Notes under the pieces: model-generated
The model's input: only the letters and a program-made list of their open reading frames with translations
What the model was told of the DNA's origin: nothing
The model's database searches: none
Assembly: GCA_965218945.1 (NCBI GenBank)
Contig: OZ244718.1
Coordinates: forward strand, 2,108,001 to 2,172,000
Direction: 5' to 3'
DNA length: 64,000 nt
Source: DAOUJW01 sp965218945
Lineage (GTDB): Bacteria; Chloroflexota; Dehalococcoidia; Lucifugimonadales; UBA2985
Translations under genes and position numbers: made by a program
Shown: positions 33,886 to 41,938 of the stretch, in pieces
Numbering within the stretch: position 1 is the stretch's first letter
Layout: each line of letters starts with the position of its first letter

Positions 33886-35214
33886 ATGGATATTCCACAG
33901 TCGATAAAGGCCATTCCCTTAAGCAACGGCGTTCTGGGCACGATTCGCAGGCGGGCTATCCCAATTCTGGGCGCAGTGGTCCTCGCCGTTGTGCTCTGGG
34001 ATCTGGCCAACCATAGGGAAGGACGCGCGCTAGAGGTCTTCTTCCCCAGGCTTTACATGTGGATTTTCGGCGCGTTCGCAGTGGCCCTTGTGTGGAGCAC
34101 CCTGAAGGCAATTCGAGTGCCTATGTGGCGGCTAGGAGTCGCGGCTTTATTGCTTGCAATGGCTGTGGTTGCCGTGGTGGGCACGCCGGACTCATTTCCT
34201 TTCTACGCACCTGGACAGGACGAGCACGTAATTGAAGGGCAGCGCGTGAGGCAGATTGATGATTTGTCCGCTAATCTGCTTGGCAGCGAAATCACACCCG
34301 GCAAGCTGGACAACAAGGTGGACGACGTGGTTAGCTGGATGAACGCCAACTGGAAGCCCTTCTTCCGCGGACTCACCAACAACCTGCTCAAGTTAATGGT
34401 GCCAATGAACAGGGCGCTTCAGCAGATGCCTATGTGGCTCTTCATAACGGTATCCGCCCTGGCGGCATGGCGCGTGAGCGGCCACAGGATTGCGATCATC
34501 ACCATAATCGGGCTGCTCTTCATAGGGGTCTTTGAGTTGTGGCCTGAGGCCATGCTCACGCTGACGGTTGTGAGCACAGCCACCTTCCTGTCGATTGCGG
34601 CAGCCATTCCGGTGGGCATTACTATGGCGAAGAGCGACAGGATGGAGGGAATGATCCGACCAGTATTGGATCTGATGCAGACCATGCCCAGCTTCGTATA
34701 CCTTATACCGGCCATATATTTCCTGGGCATAGGACTTGTGCCGGCGGTTATGGCGACCATGATCTACGCCGTGCCGCCTGCTATACGGCTCACCAACTTG
34801 GGAATACGCCTGGTGTCGCCGGAGCTCATAGAGGCCGCTCGCGCCTTCGGCACCACGCCGATGCAGTTGCTGCTGAAGATCCAGCTGCCCCTGGCAAGGC
34901 CTACCATAATGGCCGGTGTGAACCAGACCATAATGATGGCTCTGGCCATGGTGGTTGTAGCCGCTCTTGTGGGCGCCGGCGGTTTGGGCGCTGAGGTCTA
35001 CGCCGGCATCCAGCAGCTTGAGTTTGGACGCGGCCTCAATGGTGGCCTTGCCATTGTTGTGCTGGCAGTCATTTTGGACCGTGTTACCCAGGGTATGGCC
35101 AAGGACCCGCGAATGCTGGAGAGGCACTTGGCCCGGAATACACAGGCAACCAGGGCTAATAGGGGTGGGCTGCTCCGGATTATTTCCCGGGCACGTCTCA
35201 ATCCTTTTGGCTGA
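33886..35214 (+). CDS. proW: Glycine betaine/proline ABC transporter permease
   Basis: 442 residues, longer than most ProW. The N-terminal quarter has two or three extra hydrophobic segments (AIPILGAVVLAVVLWDLA; LYMWIFGAFAVALVW; LGVAALLLAMAVVAVVG). The permease core follows, with DLMQTMPSFVYLIPAIYFLG and the EAA loop LVSPELIEAARAFGTTPMQLLLKIQLP typical of OpuAB/ProW. No gene for the periplasmic or lipoprotein binding component (ProX) follows, and the permease is not fused to one, so it must be elsewhere. The gap 35215-35340 has no recognised gene. Confidence 0.92.
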   Translation: MDIPQSIKAIPLSNGVLGTIRRRAIPILGAVVLAVVLWDLANHREGRALEVFFPRLYMWIFGAFAVALVWSTLKAIRVPMWRLGVAALLLAMAVVAVVGTPDSFPFYAPGQDEHVIEGQRVRQIDDLSANLLGSEITPGKLDNKVDDVVSWMNANWKPFFRGLTNNLLKLMVPMNRALQQMPMWLFITVSALAAWRVSGHRIAIITIIGLLFIGVFELWPEAMLTLTVVSTATFLSIAAAIPVGITMAKSDRMEGMIRPVLDLMQTMPSFVYLIPAIYFLGIGLVPAVMATMIYAVPPAIRLTNLGIRLVSPELIEAARAFGTTPMQLLLKIQLPLARPTIMAGVNQTIMMALAMVVVAALVGAGGLGAEVYAGIQQLEFGRGLNGGLAIVVLAVILDRVTQGMAKDPRMLERHLARNTQATRANRGGLLRIISRARLNPFG

Positions 35215-35327
35215 ACATCGTGATAGCTGGCCGGACAATGAGCCCGGGCCTTGTAGCTGTATGTATGGAGACCAATGGTTTGATACAGGCGCTGGAGTGT
35301 GAGGGAATTTGTTTCCTCGTTTGTACT

Positions 35328-35361
35328 TTGCGCCGCCATATATATAGTCTATAATGGACTA
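35328..35361 (+). promoter_or_regulatory. Promoter and overlapping inverted repeat of the Phd/VapC pair
   Basis: A perfect TATAAT (35350-35355) lies 16 bases after TTGCGC (35328-35333). TAGTC (35345-35349) and GACTA (35357-35361) flank the -10 box as a 5-bp inverted repeat. This is a likely operator for autoregulation by the antitoxin. Confidence 0.5.
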
Positions 35362-35389
35362 GTATGCCTTCCTCCAGGGGGTTCAAAGG

Positions 35390-35668
35390 ATGACCAATTT
35401 CAATCGCCATCGAGTGTGGACTGTTGCTGAAGCCAAGGCCCGCCTGTCGGAAGTGCTGCGTCTCGCCGAATCTGAGGGTCCACAGCGTATAGGGACGAGG
35501 CGGGTCTTTGTCGTTGTGCCTGCCGAGGTCTGGCGCAAACAAACCTCGTCCCGCAAGCCACTGGGCCGGTGGCTTGTGGAGAACATGCCGCGAGGAGTAG
35601 AGCTTGAGCTCCCGGAGCGTCGCGATCCAGGCCGGGACATTCCGTTCGTCACCCAGGAGGATGATTGA
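35390..35668 (+). CDS. Phd/YefM-family antitoxin
   Basis: 92 residues. The N-terminal Phd fold WTVAEAKARLSEVLRLAESEGPQ, then RRVFVVVPAEVWRK, is the usual DNA-binding antitoxin domain. The C-terminal half (LGRWLVENMPRGVELELPERR) would wrap around and block the toxin. The PIN toxin gene overlaps its last bases, so the two are translationally coupled. Confidence 0.86.
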   Translation: MTNFNRHRVWTVAEAKARLSEVLRLAESEGPQRIGTRRVFVVVPAEVWRKQTSSRKPLGRWLVENMPRGVELELPERRDPGRDIPFVTQEDD

Positions 35669-36084
35669 GCGGGTTCCTTCTTGACACCAACGTCGTCTCT
35701 GAGTTGGTGAAGCCCGCGCCTGAGCCAAGAGTCATCGCATTCTTGACCAGCCAAACTGACCTTTGGCTATCGACAATTGTCCTGCACGAGCTTGATTTTG
35801 GACTGAATCTGCTCCCGCGAGGGCATCGCCGCGACCGACTTTCCTCAGTTTTGTCTACATTTCTCTCTGAGTACAGCGACCAAATCATACCGGTGGATCG
35901 TCGAGAAGCTGAGCAGGCGGCTGCTATGCGGGCACAAGCCCGCCGTCTCGGGCGGGCGCTCTATCTTGCGGACGCGCTGATAGCTGGTACGGCCAAGGCC
36001 CACGACCTCAGCTTAGCAACCCGTAACGTCATGGACTTCAATGACCTGGGCGTTGAGGTCACTAACCCTTGGGAATCTACGTGA
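35665..36084 (+). CDS. VapC-family PIN-domain toxin
   Basis: 139 residues of PIN ribonuclease. Acidic residues expected at the active site are D in FLLDTNVVSELVKP, E in LHELDFGLNLL, D in LYLADALIAGTAKAHDLSL and the late N-x-x-D in TRNVMDFNDLG. Such toxins cut tRNA or rRNA when freed from the antitoxin. It starts at TTG 35665, four bases inside the antitoxin gene, with AGGAGG just upstream. The pair looks intact. Confidence 0.88.
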   Translation: MSGFLLDTNVVSELVKPAPEPRVIAFLTSQTDLWLSTIVLHELDFGLNLLPRGHRRDRLSSVLSTFLSEYSDQIIPVDRREAEQAAAMRAQARRLGRALYLADALIAGTAKAHDLSLATRNVMDFNDLGVEVTNPWEST

Positions 36085-36167
36085 CCGAGGCGAGCCAACT
36101 GGTTGCTCAGGAGGGGCTAGGGGAGCGCGGTCAATATAAGTATGATACGTTAGACACGAGGTGAAGC

Positions 36168-36794
36168 ATGACCGGGATATGGACGAATACGGGGGAAGGT
36201 TGGAAGTTGGGTTCGCCACACCCATTCCAGGACGAAGCAACTCTACACCGCCTCATAGAAGAGAACTCTCAGCTTCTGCCATTAGCTGGAAGCCCGCGCC
36301 TCACCGTCTTGGGGTCCGAGGTGCAGCTGGGGGCCGGATACGCGGACATTCTGGCCGTGGAGTCAACGGGACGGCCCGCCATCATCGAAGTGAAGCTCGC
36401 CAGCAACTCCCAGGCGCGCAGGGCTATTGTGTCGCAGGTGATCGCTTATGCTGCATTCCTGATGGGACTCGACGTCCAGAGCCTTGAGCAGGTTACGCTG
36501 AAGTCGCAGCTTGCAAGGGCGGGCTACGGCTCCATCCTTGAGGCGGTGAAGGGCCAGGACCAGGAAGGAGCGGTGGACGCCGACTCTTTTACCGCTTCAC
36601 TCCAGAGCTTCCTGGATCAGGGGAACTTCAGGCTGGTTCTGGTTCTGGACGAAGTCTCGGCGGAGTTGGAGAGGGTCGTTGCCTACCTTGACGCCATAAC
36701 CGTTCAGGCGCTTACCATTGACCTGATTACTCTCAAGGTATATGAGGTGAACGGGGCGCATATAGGAGCCTGTCCCAGAATGATGAATTGGTGA
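36168..36794 (+). pseudogene. PD-(D/E)XK nuclease-family gene, 5' part, interrupted by IS1182-type element
   Basis: Residues 1-199 are original; the last ten (GACPRMMNW and preceding) come from the insertion. The nuclease core is visible: GAGYADILAVE (motif D), RPAIIEVKLAS (E-x-K) and RRAIVSQVIAY (the Q-x-x-x-Y motif of the RecB/DUF91 group), so it could be a DNA-directed nuclease or a nuclease-like regulator. The element enters after base 36765. Joining 36765 to 38491 keeps one open frame of 361 codons with no stop (see 38491-38978). GAGGTG precedes the ATG by about 5 bases. Function unknown. Confidence 0.82.
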
Positions 36795-38486
36795 CTATTG
36801 GTGAGTCGGTCGTGCCAAGTCCGAGTCTGTTGTCACAGTCGGAGCGATGTCTTGACCGTCATTCGATCTTGCAGGCGGCGCGGATTAGGAGACATGGTTG
36901 GTTAGGCCGTCGTCGGTCACCCCCTCATGGCCCTGCTATCGCCGCCTGCGCCCATCTCTGGTTCCACCTGGGTCTGCCCCGGTCGCGCCATACGCGCCAC
37001 AGGGTGCGCAGGTTGAAGCTCGTGGCCAACAAGACCCATTCGGCCGACACATTGACAATGCCACGGAGCAAGAACCGCCGAGCGCCCTGTTGCTCTTTGA
37101 GGATCCCAAAAGCCGGTTCTGGCAGTTGCTTACGCTGCTTGTACGCCTCTTTGGCCTCCTCAGTAGACATCCATACCCGATGACGACGCAGGACAGCTTC
37201 GTGAGGACCTACCTCCAGCCCACGCCCATGACGCCCATCCTTGGTGCAGACCCCGAAGGCCGGACACACCTGGCAGACGGCTCCGGAGGCTCGGTACAGA
37301 CGCATGAGCGTTCCCCTGGTACGCTTGAGTCGGGTGAAGCGCAGTATCTGGCCCATGGGACAGGTGTAGCTATCCATCTGCTCATCGTAGCAAAAACGGT
37401 CCTTGTGGTAGGGGTGTTCAAGGGCCTTGTGCTGCGACTCCGGCATGATCACCTGTTGTTCCCGTTGGGCGCACGACTCCAGGTTGGCGCCGGAGTGATA
37501 GCCCGCATCGGCCAGCGTTGCCTCCGCCCTGTCTCCAATCATCTCCTCGGCTTGCTCCAGCATTGGAGTCAACTGACCACTGTCGTTGGCCTCACACACC
37601 ACCTCCGCTGCGGTGATGACTAGCCCCGTGCCTTCGCCGGCGCCCGGCTCCAGTGGCGAGACCATCGCTTGGGCATTGTAAGCAGCCACGATGCCTCCAC
37701 CAGCCTTCATCAGACTCGCATCACCATCGGTAAGATTGATACGTTGCTGTCCCTCTTCACCTGCAAGTTGTTCCATTGCCTGCTGCACCTGTTCTCTCAG
37801 CGCCTTGTTCTTGGCAAGCTCCTCCGGCAGACGCACAGAGACAGCGTCTTCCCCAGCCTCGTTCTGCGCCTCAAGATCACTGATCGCCGCGTCCACCCGC
37901 TTCAGCAACCGTTGCAACCCTTCAGCATCAAAGCTCCTATCCTTCGCTGCATTGGCAGCTATCTTCGTCCCATCCACAGCCTGCACCGCCAACTCCACCA
38001 AGCCCATGGCCACCATCGTGCGCACCGTTCGCTTAAAGAGCCTTCTCATCGCTCCACGATGGTCTCTGTAGAACCGCCACAGGGTATTGTGGTCCGGGTG
38101 CTGCCAAGCTGTCAGCCAAAGGTACGGTATCTGGTCTCGGCAGGCCGCCTCCAGCTTGCGGCACGAGCGCACGCCGGTCATGAACCCATACAACCACACG
38201 CTCAGCAGCCCGCGAGGATGGTACGATGGCGCTCCCAATGCCTCACCATCTATCTCAACTCCCAACTCAGACCATCCCGAACGCTCCAAAGCGTCCACAA
38301 ACTCCGCCACAAACCGCACCGGATGGTCTTCGGGCACAACTTCCTCCAGTGTAGGAGGAAACAACCACGGCTGCTCTCGGTTCAGTGGGCGACGCGGCAT
38401 TGAACTCTCCATCAATCAATTCTTGGCCACAATTCTAACCCGTTTCACCCACATCCGAAAATACACACCCTTTATGAGACAGGCTC
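36766..38486 (-). mobile_element. IS1182-family insertion sequence, complete
   Basis: 1721 bp. The ends are 15-bp inverted repeats, GAGCCTGTCCCAGAA (36766-36780) and, complementary, TTATGAGACAGGCTC (38472-38486), matching at 13 of 15 positions. Both sides are flanked by ATAG (36762-36765 and 38487-38490), a 4-bp target duplication. It contains one transposase gene on the minus strand. The clean ends, duplication and intact transposase point to a recent insertion. Confidence 0.9.
36925..38400 (-). CDS. IS1182-family transposase
   Basis: 491 residues from ATG 38400, preceded by GGAGAG; an ATG 12 bases further upstream is also possible. The DUF772-type N-terminal domain has HPVRFVAEFVDALERSGW, YHPRGLLSVWLYGFMTGVRS and the YLWLTAWQHPDHNTLWRFYR signature. 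DDE residues are likely D in AVDGTKIAANAAKD, D in LADAGYHSGAN and a late E in the C-terminal domain (HEAVLRRHRVWMSTEEAKE). A four-cysteine segment (YTCPMG, CQVCPAFGVC) is normal for the family. Full length and no frameshift, so it is probably active. Confidence 0.93.
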   Translation of the reverse strand: MPRRPLNREQPWLFPPTLEEVVPEDHPVRFVAEFVDALERSGWSELGVEIDGEALGAPSYHPRGLLSVWLYGFMTGVRSCRKLEAACRDQIPYLWLTAWQHPDHNTLWRFYRDHRGAMRRLFKRTVRTMVAMGLVELAVQAVDGTKIAANAAKDRSFDAEGLQRLLKRVDAAISDLEAQNEAGEDAVSVRLPEELAKNKALREQVQQAMEQLAGEEGQQRINLTDGDASLMKAGGGIVAAYNAQAMVSPLEPGAGEGTGLVITAAEVVCEANDSGQLTPMLEQAEEMIGDRAEATLADAGYHSGANLESCAQREQQVIMPESQHKALEHPYHKDRFCYDEQMDSYTCPMGQILRFTRLKRTRGTLMRLYRASGAVCQVCPAFGVCTKDGRHGRGLEVGPHEAVLRRHRVWMSTEEAKEAYKQRKQLPEPAFGILKEQQGARRFLLRGIVNVSAEWVLLATSFNLRTLWRVWRDRGRPRWNQRWAQAAIAGP

Positions 38487-38490
38487 ATAG

Positions 38491-38978
38491 CTCTGCCCCA
38501 GAGAGTCTCGCCTGATATCGCCGCGTCAACTACCCAGTCGACCGTTGGCAGTACAAGAGCCTCGGCGCCCAGGGGGACATCGTCAGACGGCCCTGACATG
38601 TTCCGAGCATCAATAGAAACCATCACGGGCGAGCCCCGCGCTGTCTTTGACGATCTGATCGCATGGGCGGAGCGGTTGGCGGAGCAGTCAAACGTGCGTC
38701 TCTTTAGCTATAAGGGTGTAGAAATGAATACGCTCTTGCCCAGGATCATACCCGCTAACGCCGGCCTTGTAACTATCGCGAACGACAGGCAGCGGCCTTC
38801 TCTCTGGCTCTACAGGTCAGTGTTCGAAAGACACGCGCCAAAATCAATCGAACGCGTTGAGGGAGCAATTGCGCCTCTGAAGATAGGTCAAGGGAACACA
38901 GTCTGGGAGATTACGCCGGAGGTTATCAACGCGCTGACGGCGGCTTATCAAGAGACTCTCGGCGACCTTCCAGCATAG
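38491..38978 (+). pseudogene. PD-(D/E)XK nuclease-family gene, 3' part, displaced by the insertion
   Basis: This continues the frame of 36168-36765 exactly after removal of the element and one ATAG copy. It has a Ser/Thr/Pro-rich linker of about 35 residues (for example STTQSTVGSTRASAPRG), then a compact domain starting at FRASIETITGEPRAVFDDLI and running through WAERLAEQSNVRLFSYKGVE to the stop. A shorter frame from ATG 38598 exists, but it has no ribosome site and probably is not a separate gene. The C-terminal domain is not recognised. Confidence 0.75.
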
Positions 38979-39010
38979 CTGTCCCATCGTCGCTGTAGTA
39001 AAGTAACGCT

Positions 39011-41938
39011 ATGCCTAACCCAACGTTAATCATTGGCGGGCCCGGCAGCGGCAAGACCGATACGGTCATATCCAAGCTGGCCGCCCTTTACGAGACCGAC
39101 CCACTCACCGAGGCCGTTGCGCTCACGCCCACCCTGCGTCACGGCGACCAGTTCCGCCGCCGGCTTGTTGAGCGTTGCGGAGTCGCCCTGCGGCTGCGCG
39201 TATCAACCATAGACCAGTTCAGCCGTCAGCTGGCCTCCGATGTGTGGACGCCATCCGGCGCACTGGTGGAAGAGCTGCTGGCGCGAACTATCCGGCGCGA
39301 GGTTCAGAGTGGGCCTGCCTCCTACTTTGCGCCCATCGCTGCAACCAAGGGACTTTTTGGCCTTCTGCGCTCCTCCATCAACGACCTGCTGGCAGAAGCA
39401 ATCGACCCGCGGGCATTCGCCGCAGCCGCCGAGGAGTCGGAGTCCCGCAGCCTCAGGGCGCTGGCAGCCGTCTACGATGCGTATCGCTCCGAGCTTCAAC
39501 GGTGGGGCTGGCTGCACCCCATGCAGATAGGCGAGACGGCAGCCGACGCCGTGAAAGCGGGCGCTGCGCTCCCTCCCACCGTTATGCTCGACGGCTTCCA
39601 GCTATTCCGCAGAACGGAGCTAAAGCTCCTGGAAGCCCTGGCGGAGCGGACTGAGCTTGTCGTCACACTTGACCCCAAGGCGGGAGCGCGTGCCGAACAC
39701 GACTATGACAGGCTTCGCAAGCTGTTCCCGGACGCGCAAATAGAGGACAAGGGCGACGTTTCGACACAGACCGCGAAGGTGGTGGCGGGCAGCGCCGCCG
39801 ACCGCGAGGGCCAGCTGCGCGCCATCGCTCGGCAGATCAAGCAGCGCTTGACCGATGAACCCTCGTTGCGCCCGTCCGACTTTGCCGTCACATTCAGGCA
39901 GGTGTCGCCATACCTTGGCCTTGCCCGGCAGGTCTTTGCCGAGTATGACTTGCCCCTTGATCCTGCCGCCGGGGAGCGCCTCAGCGCTCGACCGCTGGGA
40001 GCCTGGCTCAGACGACTGCTCCACCTGTCCCAGGAGGGTTGGCGTCTCCGGGATGTGGTCTCGGTGCTCTCCAGCGGCTTCGCCGACCTCGGCCGCTGGC
40101 ATATGTCCCGAGACGACATGGCGCGCTACTCCCGGTGGGCGCGAGAACGCCACCTCTGGATGGGGTTAGACGCCCTGGAACGCGCCGCAGAAGGGATGAA
40201 AGCCAGGGCAGATGAGGATACTACTCTCGCCTCCGACAGATTGGATTACCACCGGGTCGCCGACGTGATGACGGCGGCGCTTGTGGATCTACGCTCCATG
40301 CTGGAGCAGCCACCTGCCACTCCGGCCGAGCACGCGCGCCGCCTTGAAGAGGCGCTGTTTGGCGACAATGCCCTCATCATCCCGGACACGCATCGGATGC
40401 CCGGTGGAGAAGCGGAGCTTGACGCACTTCGAGGCTACCTGCGCGACATCGTATCTACTCACGAGACGCTGGGAGGCGAGCCGGAGCCCTTTGAGTCATT
40501 CCTGCTCAGGTTGGAGGGAAAGCTCGACGCCCCGGCCGTGTTGCTGCGGGAGGCCGGTGGCGTGCTACTCGCGCCAATGCACACCATGCACGGCCTGCGT
40601 TTCGATTTCGTAGCCGTGGGCGGGCTGATAGAGGGCGAGTTCCCCGCGCCGCGGAACTCCGCTGCTTTGCTCGACGACAGCGCCATAGAGCAGTTGAATC
40701 GAGCGGGCCTTGGGCTTCCCCCGGAGCCTCGCCTGTCTGAGGATGAGCTTTGGTTAGCTGTATCCAGCCGTGCGGATCGCACTCTGGCCTTGTGGAGGAC
40801 CCGCCTCGACGAGCGCGGACGTCCTGCCGCAGCCTCCTACTACTTGGACCGGGCTACTCCAAGCGAGGTCATAGAAGCGAGAGCGCCTGCGCCCGATCAA
40901 GCCGCCTCGCGTCGAGAACTGACCATAGCCTGCACGCGTCAATGGCCGGACCGGGGCCTGCTCCGTCCTCTGGGAGAGCCTGCGTGGTCCGTGATACGGA
41001 AGGCGGTCTCTGTAGAGCAACTCCGCCGCTCCTTCAGGAACGCCAAGGAGTACGAAGGCCGTCTCGCTGCCGGTCTTGTGCCCAGGCTAACTGGACCCGG
41101 CGCTGTGTGGAGCGCCAGCCGTCTTGAGTCCTATCGTACCTGTGCCTTCCAGTTTTTTAGCCACTACGCCCTGCGCCTGCGGGAAATGGATGAGGAGATG
41201 GATGGAGCGGATGCCGCTATGCGGGGCAACGTAGTCCACGAAATCATGCAGGACGCCCTTGAGCCGCTTGTATCGCATGGGCGCGCCCTGACCTCCGATA
41301 CGCTGCCTGAGGTGGTCGAGCGGCTCCGGTCCAACGGCGCGGAGATTTGGAACAACGCGCCGGAGAAGAGTGGCTTTGGGCGGGCGGCCCTGTGGCGGCT
41401 GGATGCGGAGACCACCCTGCGGCAGATAGAGCTGATGCTGGAGAGGGAGGCCGGGTTGAGCGAAGCAATGGGCGTGACCCGCATTGTGGGCGCGGAGGAG
41501 CAGATCACGGCGTCTCTTAACTTGGATCCGCCCATGCGCGTGACTGCCGCAATCGACCGACTGGACGAGGGCAACGGCCTCGTTGTTATCGTGGACTACA
41601 AGTCCGGGCGCGAGATACCGCGATCCCACGTGGCGGACGGGCGCCGCTTGCAGCTTCAGCTCTACGGATACCTTGGACGGGAGCGAGCCAAAGCCGAGAG
41701 AGTCGTTGCCCGCTATGCCTGGCTGGACCCCAACATCAAGCCGTGGGACATAGACTCCTCCAAAGAGGCGGACGCGGCCATACTGGACAACGTTGTTTCT
41801 GTGGCCGGGGAAGTGCGCAGCGCGGTTGAGAAGGGGGACTTCAGGGTCTTCCCGCAGGTGCAGCCCTGCCCGTCGTACTGCTCCTTCAAGCACATTTGCC
41901 GTGTAAACGAGTTCAGCCGATGGAAACGCTGGGACTGA
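39011..41938 (+). CDS. addB: AddB-like helicase-nuclease subunit
   Basis: 975 residues. It starts with Walker A (LIIGGPGSGKTDTVISKLA). The middle carries degenerate helicase segments (LAPMHTMHGLRFDFVAVGGL and others). The C-terminus is a RecB-type nuclease (VVIVDYKSGREIP with the D-x-K, and QLQLYGYL). One cysteine (SYRTCAFQFF) and C-x3-C-x5-C near the end would hold the iron-sulfur cluster typical of AddB. With AddA it resects double-strand breaks for RecA. addA begins inside its last 19 bases. Confidence 0.88.
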   Translation: MPNPTLIIGGPGSGKTDTVISKLAALYETDPLTEAVALTPTLRHGDQFRRRLVERCGVALRLRVSTIDQFSRQLASDVWTPSGALVEELLARTIRREVQSGPASYFAPIAATKGLFGLLRSSINDLLAEAIDPRAFAAAAEESESRSLRALAAVYDAYRSELQRWGWLHPMQIGETAADAVKAGAALPPTVMLDGFQLFRRTELKLLEALAERTELVVTLDPKAGARAEHDYDRLRKLFPDAQIEDKGDVSTQTAKVVAGSAADREGQLRAIARQIKQRLTDEPSLRPSDFAVTFRQVSPYLGLARQVFAEYDLPLDPAAGERLSARPLGAWLRRLLHLSQEGWRLRDVVSVLSSGFADLGRWHMSRDDMARYSRWARERHLWMGLDALERAAEGMKARADEDTTLASDRLDYHRVADVMTAALVDLRSMLEQPPATPAEHARRLEEALFGDNALIIPDTHRMPGGEAELDALRGYLRDIVSTHETLGGEPEPFESFLLRLEGKLDAPAVLLREAGGVLLAPMHTMHGLRFDFVAVGGLIEGEFPAPRNSAALLDDSAIEQLNRAGLGLPPEPRLSEDELWLAVSSRADRTLALWRTRLDERGRPAAASYYLDRATPSEVIEARAPAPDQAASRRELTIACTRQWPDRGLLRPLGEPAWSVIRKAVSVEQLRRSFRNAKEYEGRLAAGLVPRLTGPGAVWSASRLESYRTCAFQFFSHYALRLREMDEEMDGADAAMRGNVVHEIMQDALEPLVSHGRALTSDTLPEVVERLRSNGAEIWNNAPEKSGFGRAALWRLDAETTLRQIELMLEREAGLSEAMGVTRIVGAEEQITASLNLDPPMRVTAAIDRLDEGNGLVVIVDYKSGREIPRSHVADGRRLQLQLYGYLGRERAKAERVVARYAWLDPNIKPWDIDSSKEADAAILDNVVSVAGEVRSAVEKGDFRVFPQVQPCPSYCSFKHICRVNEFSRWKRWD

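Noticed and set aside
38598..38978. Separate 126-residue gene after the IS element
   Set aside because: No ribosome site, and its frame continues exactly from the interrupted gene at 36168-36765. It is better read as the 3' half of that gene.
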